From assembly GCA_918026815.1 (NCBI GenBank), contig CAKJVC010000075.1, positions 372,001 to 436,000 on the forward strand: 64,000 nucleotides of DNA, given 5' to 3'. Numbering within the stretch: position 1 is the stretch's first letter; every line of letters begins with the position of its first letter. Both the position numbers and the translations under genes were made by a program. The DNA is from Chalara sp. BL73. Lineage: Eukaryota > Ascomycota > Leotiomycetes > Helotiales. Positions 24,113 to 34,607 of the stretch are shown piece by piece. The notes under the pieces are model-generated. The model was given only the letters and a program-made list of their open reading frames with translations. It was not told the DNA's origin and ran no database searches.

Positions 24113-24998
24113 CTACGCGCTCTTCTCCTTCTTACCCACGAATACAGACCTAATAATCAACCACAAAAACCAAACATTACTCCTAACCTTCCCAGTCGAA
24201 TACTCCAAACCTTTCTCTCCTACATCCGCCATCGCACAAACAGCCTCCGCCAACGGGCTAGGAAACTTCTCCCTCAGATAAGCAGCCACCATCTCCTGTC
24301 CATTGGTGATACCTCCAGAAGTCCAGATAGTCCCATCAACAGCCCACCTTTTATCCTCAACCCAGTCCGTCTTAGGATACTTCTTCTGCAAGACCGGTAA
24401 CAGCGCTCTCGGTCCGCTCGCTTTCCGTCCATCCAACACACCCGCCTGCGCCAACACATTGACCCCAGTACAAACACTCAGAACATCAGTCTTCTCTCCT
24501 TTCCCTCCCGCCCAGTCAACATGACTCTTCACAAATGCTTTGACGTCGTCCCCAAATACAGCGGAGGGATCTGGACCGGGTATAAGGAGGATATCCTACG
24601 TATTCTCATCAGATCCTCGCCTGCAAGGGCCTTATCTTCCTCTTTTTCTCGTCTAAAATCCATGACAAGCCATATAAGGTGATTTCCAGACACAGGAACA
24701 ATATCAAGCAAGCAAAAGAGAGAAAGCTTACCAACTTTCCAGGTTCCACATCCACATCCCCAATCCTCCGCGTAACCTTCAGAGATGCACTAGCAGTCAA
24801 GTTCACAAACTCCCCTGCATCCTTCATCCCAATATATTGAATCGTGTTCTCCACCCCCAGCCTCACCATACTCTCCGGGAGCCCGCAAGCCTGTAAATAC
24901 CAAGGAGTCGTCATGCCAAAGAGGTCAATCGGTGACAAATCCAGCAACTGCACCGCATCCGGCACAAAAACGCCAATCTTTAAATGTTTGCCCGCCAT
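24113..24998 (-). CDS. DJ-1/PfpI superfamily protein (glutamine amidotransferase-like)
   Basis: Two exons joined by a GT-AG intron (24596-24731): exon 1 starts MAGKHLKIGVFVPD at 24998 and holds LLDLSPIDLFGM; exon 2 continues DILLIPGPDPSAVFG, then LSVCTGVNVLAQAG with the nucleophile-elbow Cys, then WAVDGTIWTSGGITNG. This is the order of DJ-1/PfpI proteins such as fungal ThiJ-like hydrolases, isonitrile hydratase relatives or glyoxalase-III types; the substrate cannot be told. An upstream in-frame ATG at 25064 would add 22 residues, but MAGKHLKIGV fits the usual family start. The product is about 250 residues, cytosolic by lack of signal, and intact. Confidence 0.85.
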
Positions 24999-25881
24999 GT
25001 CGCGCTGTTGTGCTGGTGGTAACCCAAATAAACCGTAGATCAATGGTAATATCTTGATCCGCATGTGCGGAGATTCGAGAACGGAGACAAAGTTCGAGGT
25101 TTGGCACTCAGGGGGTTGATATATGTCGAGCTAAACGCCAGGGCGAAGACTATGTACCCTCACCTCCGAAGGACCAAAACGTCCATACATCCACATCCAT
25201 ATCCGGCATATGACCAGGCTCCTGTATTCTGCATCTCAATCATTGGATGTCGTAGAGCCAGAGTAACCCCTGAGTATATCCCCCGGATGTACGGATGTAG
25301 GATTTTCTCTACCCAGCGAGAGCTCCGCTTCATAATTTTAGGCTGCGAATATTTATAAGATAGGCAATTGCAGTATATAAAAGGTGTTTTTTAGGACAGT
25401 GGGACCGGAGATATCCAAGAGTATCGGAAAATGCCCACTTTCGTTAACGTCAGGGCATCATCTCAATACCAGATTAGGTTATCATCCACTATGAGCCATG
25501 CGTCTTGCCTCATGTCATGTGTCTCCGAAGATGCACTCACTATCTTGATGTTGAAGACATGGCGAGCCTAGAAACACTTTCCCATGACATAATTTTTCGA
25601 TTTCTTGAGAAGCCATACAGAATTTCCTTCGTATTCACAACTCATAGCCACAAATCCTCCTCGGAATGAAGACCTATGATACACAATACCGGATGTATAC
25701 AAATGAGCCAGATGTATAATAGCCTAGACCCTCTTACCATCGATAACACGGCTCTGGGTTATCCTCTTATGCACTGTAGCCAAGACCCTCCCTCATGTAG
25801 TAATGCCCGGCTTCTATCTCTCCATCCCCTTGTGTTATGATTATGATTATGTCCCATTCTCTTCCGTCGTATCCGCCATGC
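24999..25881. other. Intergenic
   Basis: No supported gene. A short ATTATGATTATGATTATG microsatellite-like stretch lies near 25833-25850, and a similar one near 26551-26570 on the other side of the WSC gene. Confidence 0.5.
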
Positions 25882-26549
25882 TCAAACCATCAATCCCGCA
25901 ATGAGGGCACCAGCTGTGCCCAGCATCATCAAAGCAGAGACATATGACGTCGAAGCTACGCTGGGTTCTGAAGGACTCTTGAGCGTCCGATCCAGAGGAT
26001 TGAACTTATAGAGCGTGAGAGTATCCGAGCCGCCGCAGATATGGCTTGCGTTGCCTTTGCAGGGTAAGTTACAGTGTTGCGAGCCGATTTCAATCGAGAA
26101 GCGAGAGATGGAGCTGCTGCACCAGCATTCCCTATCACACCAACCAGTCAGCAAAGCTTCCTCAAAACAAAAGCCAGCCACGCTCTTCGAATTTATTTGC
26201 AAGCAAACAATGGTGAGAAGTGGGAGGAAAGAAGAGCATGGGGTGAGAGCAAATCTTACTCTCCATATTCCAGCCCCGCAAAAGTATATATGCCTGAACC
26301 CTCCTGATAGCAGTATTGGAAGCAGCCTGGTGCTGTCATTTGAGGGCCGGCTGTCATTTTCCCGAAAGCCAGCGTACGCGCACCACCGCTGCCATTGACG
26401 TGGACGGATTCGTTCCAGCAGCCTGCGTAGGACCAACCCCAACCGGGCTCAGGGAGGTAGACACCTGGAGGCACTGCGACTGATCGTTCGGCTGCGTGGA
26501 TACCCTGGCCGAGGAGGGCGACGGCCGCGAGGATGGTTGGAAAAAGCAT
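25882..26549 (-). CDS. WSC-domain cell-wall/surface protein, probable GPI anchor
   Basis: Start ATG at 26549 with a signal peptide (MLFPTILAAVALLGQGIHAA). One WSC domain follows: WSYAGCWNES, PGCFQYCYQ, FAGLEYG, then after a GT-AG intron ECWCSSS, CNLPCKGNASHICGG and LTLYKF, i.e. the full cysteine pattern. The C-terminus is a Ser-rich stretch and a hydrophobic tail (ALMMLGTAGALIAGLMV) ending at the stop, fitting a GPI signal. WSC domains bind carbohydrate; such short proteins sit at the wall or membrane surface. It is about 175-180 residues, single-domain and intact. Confidence 0.87.
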
Positions 26550-27549
26550 TGTGATTATTATGATTATGTTATGAGGATGTCAAATCGTGATTAAAGTGCG
26601 ATGATTAACGGTAAGAGCAATTGGGGGCCAAGCAATGGAAATATCTCGTATCGATGCGTGAGGTTGCTTTTGTTGATGAATGTTGCAGAAGAGAGAAGAG
26701 AAGATAGAACGACGGGAAGGAAGGACTCATGTAACGCGGTAGAGAGAGACCCGTTTGGAGCTCAGAGGGAAGAGCAACTTCATGATGAAGGAGTGGAAGG
26801 CGCGGGATGGGGAATAGATTTGATTTCGTTGATTCTGACCCGAACACCAAGACTTTTTCTAAGAGGCTTTTTCAGCTTCCGCCAAAATTGATGCAGGTCA
26901 GCCTTAGCTTCAGGGGTGTATACAATGATCGCCAATCAAGCTTATTGAAGTGGGGCACACTTGCTGACCGTGGCTCTCGGCAAAGCCGGATACAGACTCG
27001 GGTATTCAATTGTTCGTATCCGGTATATCACTAGAGATTATCTTGGGAATAAGCTTGGTGTTGTTCACATCTAGATAGGAATTTGTTTTTAAAAAGGTAT
27101 ATGCCATCTCATAAAACACTGGAAAGGTTCTTGGGAAGATTCAGGTCTTAATCTTTAATGTTGACTAGGTAGATAGTGACTATCATCTGAGAATTTGGAC
27201 CCATCAGTCCAATGAGCTGCAGCAGAGTATTGAATGTACCAAAACAAGAGAACCAGAATAATATTGATCTCTTTAGAGTTTCCACCATAATAGGCATATT
27301 ATGGAATAGCAATCGATCAGGATGAGTATGAGTTTTAAGATGATACATGGCATTTCACTTCAATAGAAAAGTAAAACTAGCAATGACATTTTTATTGTAC
27401 TCTATATCTATAAGTTTTATACAGTCAATCCAGGGCTTCTATCTTCTAGAGTCTCGTCAACCGTAGTTTTCCAATTGATTATCGATATTTCAATAGCAGA
27501 ACCAACTGTGCGTGCCTGCTCAGCAAGGAAATTGTCTTCCAATGATGCT
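26550..27549. other. Intergenic, about 1 kb
   Basis: Only weak frames (26601-26891 plus; 26605-26850 and 27148-27348 minus). The last has a hydrophobic stretch and might belong to the decayed transporter next to it, but no motif supports this. Confidence 0.4.
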
Positions 27550-27925
27550 CTATTCTACAAGTCAATCATAACTTCTACCCCGATCCTTCTCCAACACGAT
27601 GAAAGACGCTGGGTGCCATAACAACACCCAAAACCCCAAATACGCTGGTACCCCACCCATGCCAACCTATCCAGCAATACTAGCATACTAAGTGGCGCAA
27701 AGCCACCAATCACAATCCTGAATTCGTGCCCATAGCAATCGCACTCGCTGCATATTTCTCAGAATTATCTACGTAATTCTTTTGTAAACAATTCAAGATC
27801 ACCATCTGTGCCAGTGCACGGAACAAGGAATACAACTGCAGTGAGGGAGCTGAGACTAAGACTAAGGCCACAAGTCCGACTTGGATAGTGAAAGCCATGG
27901 CCACCGGTGTAGATAGTGGCAATCT
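27550..27925 (-). pseudogene. MFS transporter C-terminal remnant
   Basis: The open minus frame to 27710 contains YVDNSEKYAASAIAMGT, matching the YAASAxAAxT loop/TM11 signature of fungal polyspecific MFS transporters. In another frame further on (near 27620) comes GWGTSVFGVLGVVMAP, matching the TM12 region. Frame changes and stops lie between and after them, and nothing of the N-terminal half is seen. This is an old relic. Confidence 0.5.
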
Positions 27926-28248
27926 GAATGCATGTATGGAGATGAGGTTTTATGTAAACATTTGGGTAGAGGAAAAAAACTGGAACAATGTTGATAAAGA
28001 ATTAGTAATATCCAAGTGGGGCTGCCAATCCTAATAGATCACATGACAACGCGCCACGCGACTTACGCCCTCAATGAACCCAACTGGGATCACATATTGC
28101 AGTGCTCATGAATCAATACTTGCAACCTCTTAATCCGCTCATGTCGCCCGAAGAGCAGAGTCAAAGTGAGATTATGGGTTCATTGGCTTTGGCATTTTCA
28201 AAGGGATCAGATTATGACATCGCTATTTGAGAAGTCGCCACCATAAAA
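27926..28248. other. REV1 upstream region
   Basis: No open frame. It ends in CCACCATAAAAATGG around the REV1 start codon. Confidence 0.5.
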
Positions 28249-31200
28249 ATGGGAAGTAGACTACAGAAGAACTCAGAGTCGGTACGGAAACGTATTGAGA
28301 CGCACACTTTCGATGGCGAAGATGGCGATGAATATGAAGGCTCAAAGTTCGGTGGATTTGGCGACTACTTCCGGCGCAAGAAAATCAAGCTCCAGAACCT
28401 TGATGCCGATATTAGGTCGTCGACCAGCAGTAACCCACAGATCTTTCGTGGCATCGTTGCACACGTAAACGGGTATACACAACCATCACTGAATGACCTA
28501 CACAAGTTGATTGTCAGTCATGGCGGCGGCTTCATGCAGTATCTTGATGGCAAGACCACCGTTACGCATGTAATCGCCGCGAACCTGACCCCAAAGAAAG
28601 CAGTCGAGTTCAAACAGTATCGTATCGTGAAGCCTGCTTGGATAGTGGACAGTGTTAAGGCTGGGAAGCTTCTGCCTTGGAGTTCTTATCGCGTTATTGA
28701 TGAAGGCGTCAATCAACGCCTGCTGGGATTCCAAGAAGGGAAGATCGTGAGCCAAGCGAACACCTCGAGGAGAGGGTATCGTGATCAAACGGATACCAGC
28801 TGGTATACAAGCCAGGTGCAAAATATTGCTGATGACATTGACGATGAAGGCGGTGCTCATTTTCCGAGCTCCCAGGTTCTTGCCATCAATGGAATAACCG
28901 ATTATATGGAATCTCCTAATCATCAACCAAAAACAAACAGTCCAGAGACACCTGCGGAAGCAGTTTCCCCTCCATACGAGTATCCAGACGAGTATCCAGA
29001 CTCGTCCGCGGGGTTCGAGGTTACATCTTCCTTAGAGGAAGCCTTGAATCAAGTTACAAAGGGCACGGAACCTGCCTCACCTAGTCTCCCAAGGGTATTA
29101 AATGATGAACGAGTTCCAAAAACTGAGGAGGATCTAATCAACCAGGGACTACGGGCGGCAGAAGATCCTACAGAGCAAGTTATAACGCCTCCAGACTGCA
29201 AACCCCTTCTAAAGCCTCTCAATCATTCCACTGAGACTGAAAGTCCTTCACCATCAAACAAAGCTAAAGTCTTAACCGCTGAAGAACATAACGCAATTCT
29301 CTTATCAGATCCACATATAAGGAAATCATCAACTGCAAATCCAAACTTTATTCAACAGTACTATTCAGAATCGAGACTACACCACTTGTCAACGTGGAAA
29401 GCAGATCTAAAGGCGAGATTTCAGCAGATGGCGTCCGAGAGGTCCGCATCACAAAAGCCTGCCAAGCGGAAGCCGGGATCCAGGCGGTATATTATGCATG
29501 TTGACTTTGACAGTTTCTTCTGCGCTGTATCTCTGAAGAATGCACCAGAATATATCGACAAACCAGCAGTAGTAGCTCATGGCAGTGGATCGGGCTCAGA
29601 AATTGCAAGCTGCAATTACCCTGCTCGTGCTTTTGGAGTGAAAAATGGCATGTGGATGAAAAAAGCGTCGACCCTGTGTCCAGATATCAAGGTGTTGCCT
29701 TACGACTTTCCAGCTTACGAAGAAGCAAGCAGAGGATTTTACGAAGCAATCATTGATGTTGGTGGTATTGTTCAAAGTGTCAGTGTCGATGAAGCCTTGG
29801 TAGACATCACCGCGTTGTGCTTACCAGCTGGTGGTACTGATGGATTTGGCATCAAAGAAGGAAGTATTTGGCAAGAACAGGAGAAGGCAGATCAGATATC
29901 CCAAAAGCTCCGAGCGGTAATTAAGAAAAATACTGACTGCGATGTCTCAATTGGTATCGGAGGTAATATCTTACTTGCGAAGTTAGCTCTACGCAAAGCG
30001 AAACCAGCTGGACAGTATCAGATTAAGCCAGAGGAGATACTCGACTTCATTGGCGAGCTCACTGTGACAGCTTTACCCGGAGTCGCACATAGTATAGAAG
30101 GGAAGCTAGAGGAAATAGGAGTCAAATTTGTGAAGGATGTTCGTCAACTTATGAAAGAACGACTCATGGATGTGCTAGGTCCGAAGACTGGAGAAAAGAT
30201 TTGGGAATATGCAAGAGGTATCGATAAGACAGAAGTGGGAGAACAAGCAGTAAGAAAATCGGTATCCGCCGAGGTTAATTGGGGAATAAGATTCATATCT
30301 CAGCAAGAGGCCGAAAAGTTTGTTCAGAACCTCTGCATTGAACTTCAGCGTCGCCTCATCGAACAAAAGGTCAAAGGAAGGCAGATGACGATGAAGATCA
30401 TGAAAAAGGCTGCAGACGCACCCATGGATCCACCAAAGAACTTAGGACACGGCAAGTGTGATACTTACAATAAGAGCGTTGCCCTCGGGGTCGCCACAAA
30501 TAACGCTGAAGTCACCAGCCGGGAAGCCATCTCAATTTTGCGAAGCTACGGTTTTTCACCTGGAGAGCTTAGAGGCCTGGGTGTTCAAATGACGAAGTTA
30601 GAGCCAACCAAGGGAGCTGCAGCCGGTCCATTCGATAGTAGTCAGCGAAGAATCGATTTTGGAAGGCCCGTTGCACCGAAATTTCATCAACCGGAGGATC
30701 CAGTTCATGACTCAATACCGCAACAACAATCCAAGATCCCAGCAATGTTGACAAGTATAGAACCATTGGATGATCTAATCGATGAGAGCGTAGCTCCAAA
30801 GAGGGCAAAACCCACTCCAGCACAAGCTGCGAATTGGGATCCCATCGACGATATTGATAGTCCAGAAAAGGCCAAATCAACGCCAGTGCATCCGGCAGCA
30901 GCTATTACTAGAGCCAATGCAGCAGACAAAAGTGCTAATAAATTTCTCAATCTTACCGGAACTCAATTCATTCTCCCTACACAGGTTGACCCAGCGGTTT
31001 TATCCGAGCTCCCTAAGGATATTCGGTCCAAACTCATGGCACAAAACAAGAACCGCTTATCATCCAAGGCAGTCTCGTCAGTATCCAAGCTACGATTTGA
31101 AAGTCATGCACTACCAGATTCTCAAAAAGATGTTCAATTACCACCACAATATGACCCTGAAGTCTTCGCCGCGCTGCCTGAGGAGATGAAGGCTGAGCTA

Positions 31201-32091
31201 TTAGGAACTAAACAATCTGCTCGTCCAGTAAGCAGGCAAAGTTCACGTCACGAGTCACCTGCATTCGAATCGCGTACTAGCAGTCCTGCCTCCCCAGAAC
31301 CGCAAGGATATGCCCCTCTTCCTTTGCAATATGACCCCGAGGTTTTCGCCGCCCTCCCCGACGACATGAAAGCAGAAGTCTTGGCCTCGCTCCACCTCGT
31401 ACCTTCAACGCCCCGTAAACCCAAGCCTCCGCCAGCAGCAAAACGCTGGACACCGACCAAGAAGCGCGGTCGTCCACCCGGCTCCAAAAATCGCAAAGAA
31501 GATCCCCATGCCATACTTACGCAATCCAACTTTGTCAATTCAAAGCACGACTTCCTGCCCGATGTAGCCACTGAGGAGGATGAGACACTCGATCCCGACT
31601 TCCTCGCTGCTTTGCCAGAGGACATGCGTGCAGAAGTCATAGCAGAGCACCGTCAGAAACAACTTGCCAAAAAAGGCGCGCTCGTGACTGCCATCCTCAA
31701 AAAACGTCGTAAACCGCCGGAACCTGCTCCACTGGGGCCTCGACGTCTCAAACTACCGCCTCGACCACCAAAACCTACATTCACAACGGCAGAATTGTCA
31801 ACACCTGAGCAACTCCGTGAGACTATTGGGGTCTGGTACAGGGAGTTTGCGGATGAGGGACCGAACTTGGAAGATGTGGGTGCCTTGGAGCGGTATTTGA
31901 GGAGGGTGGTGGTGGATGAGAGGGATCTGGCAAAGGTCCAGGGAGTGGTGAAATGGGCTAGTTGGTTGATTGAGGATGGGGAGGGGACAAGTAAGGAAGG
32001 AATTAGGTTGTGGAAGGAGGCAATAAGGAGTATTAAGGAGAAGGTGCAGAATGCTGTCAGGGAAAGGGGCCTCGGGCCGTTAGACTTGTGA
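28249..32091 (+). CDS. REV1: DNA repair protein REV1 (Y-family translesion polymerase)
   Basis: Single exon, 1280 residues. A BRCT domain (residues about 62-150, FRGIVAHVNGYT to WIVDSVKAGKLLPW) precedes the Y-family catalytic core from about 410. The core has HVDFDSFFCAVSL with the metal Asp pair, YPARAFGVKNGMW, and SVDEALVDITAL with the catalytic Asp-Glu, then thumb and little-finger regions. Four UBM-like ubiquitin-binding repeats with a central LP follow: near residues 912 (LPKDIRSKL), 966 (LPEEMKAEL), 1026 (LPDDMKAEV) and 1112 (LPEDMRAEV). The end (about 1185-1280) is a REV1 C-terminal domain of the kind that binds Rev7 and other polymerases. REV1 is a deoxycytidyl transferase and scaffold for error-prone bypass of DNA damage in the nucleus. 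The gene is intact. Confidence 0.97.
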   Translation: MGSRLQKNSESVRKRIETHTFDGEDGDEYEGSKFGGFGDYFRRKKIKLQNLDADIRSSTSSNPQIFRGIVAHVNGYTQPSLNDLHKLIVSHGGGFMQYLDGKTTVTHVIAANLTPKKAVEFKQYRIVKPAWIVDSVKAGKLLPWSSYRVIDEGVNQRLLGFQEGKIVSQANTSRRGYRDQTDTSWYTSQVQNIADDIDDEGGAHFPSSQVLAINGITDYMESPNHQPKTNSPETPAEAVSPPYEYPDEYPDSSAGFEVTSSLEEALNQVTKGTEPASPSLPRVLNDERVPKTEEDLINQGLRAAEDPTEQVITPPDCKPLLKPLNHSTETESPSPSNKAKVLTAEEHNAILLSDPHIRKSSTANPNFIQQYYSESRLHHLSTWKADLKARFQQMASERSASQKPAKRKPGSRRYIMHVDFDSFFCAVSLKNAPEYIDKPAVVAHGSGSGSEIASCNYPARAFGVKNGMWMKKASTLCPDIKVLPYDFPAYEEASRGFYEAIIDVGGIVQSVSVDEALVDITALCLPAGGTDGFGIKEGSIWQEQEKADQISQKLRAVIKKNTDCDVSIGIGGNILLAKLALRKAKPAGQYQIKPEEILDFIGELTVTALPGVAHSIEGKLEEIGVKFVKDVRQLMKERLMDVLGPKTGEKIWEYARGIDKTEVGEQAVRKSVSAEVNWGIRFISQQEAEKFVQNLCIELQRRLIEQKVKGRQMTMKIMKKAADAPMDPPKNLGHGKCDTYNKSVALGVATNNAEVTSREAISILRSYGFSPGELRGLGVQMTKLEPTKGAAAGPFDSSQRRIDFGRPVAPKFHQPEDPVHDSIPQQQSKIPAMLTSIEPLDDLIDESVAPKRAKPTPAQAANWDPIDDIDSPEKAKSTPVHPAAAITRANAADKSANKFLNLTGTQFILPTQVDPAVLSELPKDIRSKLMAQNKNRLSSKAVSSVSKLRFESHALPDSQKDVQLPPQYDPEVFAALPEEMKAELLGTKQSARPVSRQSSRHESPAFESRTSSPASPEPQGYAPLPLQYDPEVFAALPDDMKAEVLASLHLVPSTPRKPKPPPAAKRWTPTKKRGRPPGSKNRKEDPHAILTQSNFVNSKHDFLPDVATEEDETLDPDFLAALPEDMRAEVIAEHRQKQLAKKGALVTAILKKRRKPPEPAPLGPRRLKLPPRPPKPTFTTAELSTPEQLRETIGVWYREFADEGPNLEDVGALERYLRRVVVDERDLAKVQGVVKWASWLIEDGEGTSKEGIRLWKEAIRSIKEKVQNAVRERGLGPLDL

Positions 32092-33393
32092 TCTTGATTT
32101 GCTAAGCATTTTGCAACAGATTTATATTCAGCCACAAGCCGTAACCAAACTAAGAGTTCACCTTGAGAATTCCTTATATTAGTGGCATAAGCGTCTTTCA
32201 GTTGCACTGTGAATACCTTTAGACACTAATGAGAAATAACAAGACATCACGCTCGCATGATCTTCAGGGTGGCCTATGCTAAATGACGCTTAGACATGTA
32301 ATATTATATCTTTCTGCCGTATTGACACAGAGGTATCGTTAGTCTCCTCCTAGATACCTGCTTAACCCACTCTCTCTAGTCGGGATCTTTTCAAGCAGTG
32401 TGATCTCCTTCAACCTTAGGAAAAACCCCAAAAATAACTTGTACTTTCCGGAATGAACCTTTCATGGTGCACTCATTTCTTGACGCTGCTCTTTAAAATC
32501 TTTCATTTCCGATTCTGAAAGCGTTTACCAAAGCACGGGAAATTGTAAACAGAAAAGGCTGTCTTGCACGCAAATAACAAACAGTCTTGTAACCAAAGGA
32601 TAGAGAAGCACTCTAAAATATGTGTTCTAAAATGCGAAGGACTAGGCGCAGTAACAGTGCGATAGATTCGTCTCAACTGCAAATGAAATAGCAAGAGATA
32701 AGCACGTAAATCATTCTTTTATAAGACATCCGATCACAATGATGCCGATATTGCGTATACAAAAGATACTACACATCTATCGGACTATGTGTACACAGAG
32801 GAGACTACACACGTGCAGAATACAGGCTATCAGCTTTACATATCACAAAAAAAATCATCACAGATATGCATCCAGCAGCTATCTACTTTCCAACAAATCA
32901 GCTATATTAACGAGCTCGTAAAGCCTCAGCCCTCAACCTTCGGTTCATCCAATTACTACTCGAACTTGCGGAGTCCGCGGCTTCAGCTCACAAGCTTACT
33001 CCTAATAAGTATACGATTACTACTACATTTAATAAATAATCGAAAAAGGCGGTCTACGAAACTGTGTACTACAAAGATGGTAGTTCGCATTGGATGCATC
33101 ATTCTGAGAGTAAGCACCGAATAAAGCGAAGTAAAGTTGAGAATAATAAGACCAAAAGGAACACTTTCAGGGTTAGAAGTGTGGACTCTGTTAAATTAAG
33201 AAGGTTAGCCAAGAATGGTGTACCTTAGCGCATGGTTCAGCGGAAGGATGCATGATGTCAGGCATGGCACCGGTGGATTTATAATCCATCTTTGCACGGG
33301 ACTTTTCCTGATCGTTATATATGATTCAACCAGTGCTGCACGAAGATTTGGGGGTTTTCTTTAACGCATTTAGAAGCAAACTAAGTGTAAATC
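32092..33393. other. Intergenic, about 1.3 kb, AT-rich
   Basis: No supported gene on either strand. The frames at 32739-33124 are low-complexity. I looked for tRNA A/B boxes near 33225-33290 and found no acceptable cloverleaf. Confidence 0.5.
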
Positions 33394-34607
33394 ATGGCAC
33401 CAAAGATCTTTGCAATCGGGGCTGTGAGTATTCGGACATCGAACAGTGTTCCCCTACCCAGACTGGAGTCTGCTACTAATTATATCAGCTCCCCCCACCC
33501 CCCAAAAGGAATATCTTGCTGACCACTCATTTCTTTCGGTAGACCGGCTATCTGGGCGGTGATATCCTATATCTCCTCCTGCAAACGAATCCTGCTTTGC
33601 AATTTGATATCACGTGCCTTGTCAGGTCTCCTGATAGTGGCAAAAACCTCTCTACGGCCTATCCAGGCATTAAACTCATCTGCGGTACTCTAGGAGACAG
33701 CAAGGTGCTTGAGAATGAAGCTTCCAAAGCAGATATCGTGCTTTCAGTTGCAAATTGTGATCACGTGGGAGCTCACGCCGCTTTGAAGAAGGGACTCGAG
33801 AAGGGCAAGGGGGGGGTATGGGTGCATGCGAGCGGAACTGATATCCTGCTCCCACCGGAGAAGAGCGGCGGTTTAAGTAAGGAGAAGGAAGTGTATGATG
33901 ATTGGGATGGTGTTGGAGATTGCATCACAATTCCTGGCGGGTTTCCTCTATTTCTCGGAGCTCCATAAGACAAAATGGCTGATTGACATCTAGAGACCCA
34001 TCCACATGGCCCCGTCGATCAAATTGTTCTCTCAACCGCCTCTCCCAAAGTCAAGACAGCCATCGTCTGTCCCCCCACTATCTGGGGTCTCGGCCGAGGA
34101 CTAGGAAACACTCGCTCACATCAGATCTACGAGCTAGCTTCGCTGACACTCTCTCGCGGATCTGGCATCCAGCTTCCTCCTCCCTTAGCAGATAAGCTGT
34201 TCTGGCCCCTCTGTCACGTTCACGACGTGTCCAAAGTCTTCTTTGAGATACTCCAGGATGCGATCGGAGAGATCGAAGGGAAGAAAGGAAGAGCGACTTG
34301 GGATAAGGAGGGATATTATTTTTGCGTGGAGGGGAGGTTCTACTGGCAGGAAGTAGCAGGGTGGATAGCAGAGGAGGCCATGAAGCAGGGCCTCATAAAA
34401 ATCGGCGGCATGACAACCATGACAGAAGATGAGCAGAAAGACCTAGATAGAGTTGGTCCCGCTCTTTGGAATTTGGCGAGCGATTGCAAGAGCATCAGGG
34501 CGGAGAAGTTGTTTGGTTGGAAACCGAAGAAAGGAGACCTAAAGGGCGAGATTCCTGCTATTGTTAGTAGTGAGGCGCGAAGACTTGGGCTTAACAAAAG
34601 CTTTTAG
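33394..34607 (+). CDS. NmrA/epimerase-like NAD(P)-binding Rossmann protein
   Basis: Exon 1 MAPKIFAIGA (33394-33423) joins by a GT-AG intron to TGYLGGDILY, completing the GATGYLGG dinucleotide-binding loop. Then follow VRSPDSGK (phosphate-binding region), ADIVLSVANCDHVGA, GVWVHASGTDILL, AIVCPPTIWGLGRG, CHVHDVSKVFFE and a C-terminal helical part ending KSF. This is the atypical extended-SDR pattern common in fungi; substrate unknown. The intron 33937-33993 starts GC (GCGGGT) and ends CTAG; with it the frame continues ITIP-ETHPHGPVDQIV, whereas the nearby GT (33941) gives the wrong frame. If that intron is not used, the gene carries a frameshift there. Confidence 0.8.

Noticed and set aside
28498..31640. 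Minus-strand frames inside REV1
   Set aside because: Chance frames antisense to a clearly real 1280-codon gene, with no domain.
33225..33295. Possible tRNA (GGTTCAGCGG-like A box)
   Set aside because: No matching B box, acceptor stem or anticodon arm could be drawn.
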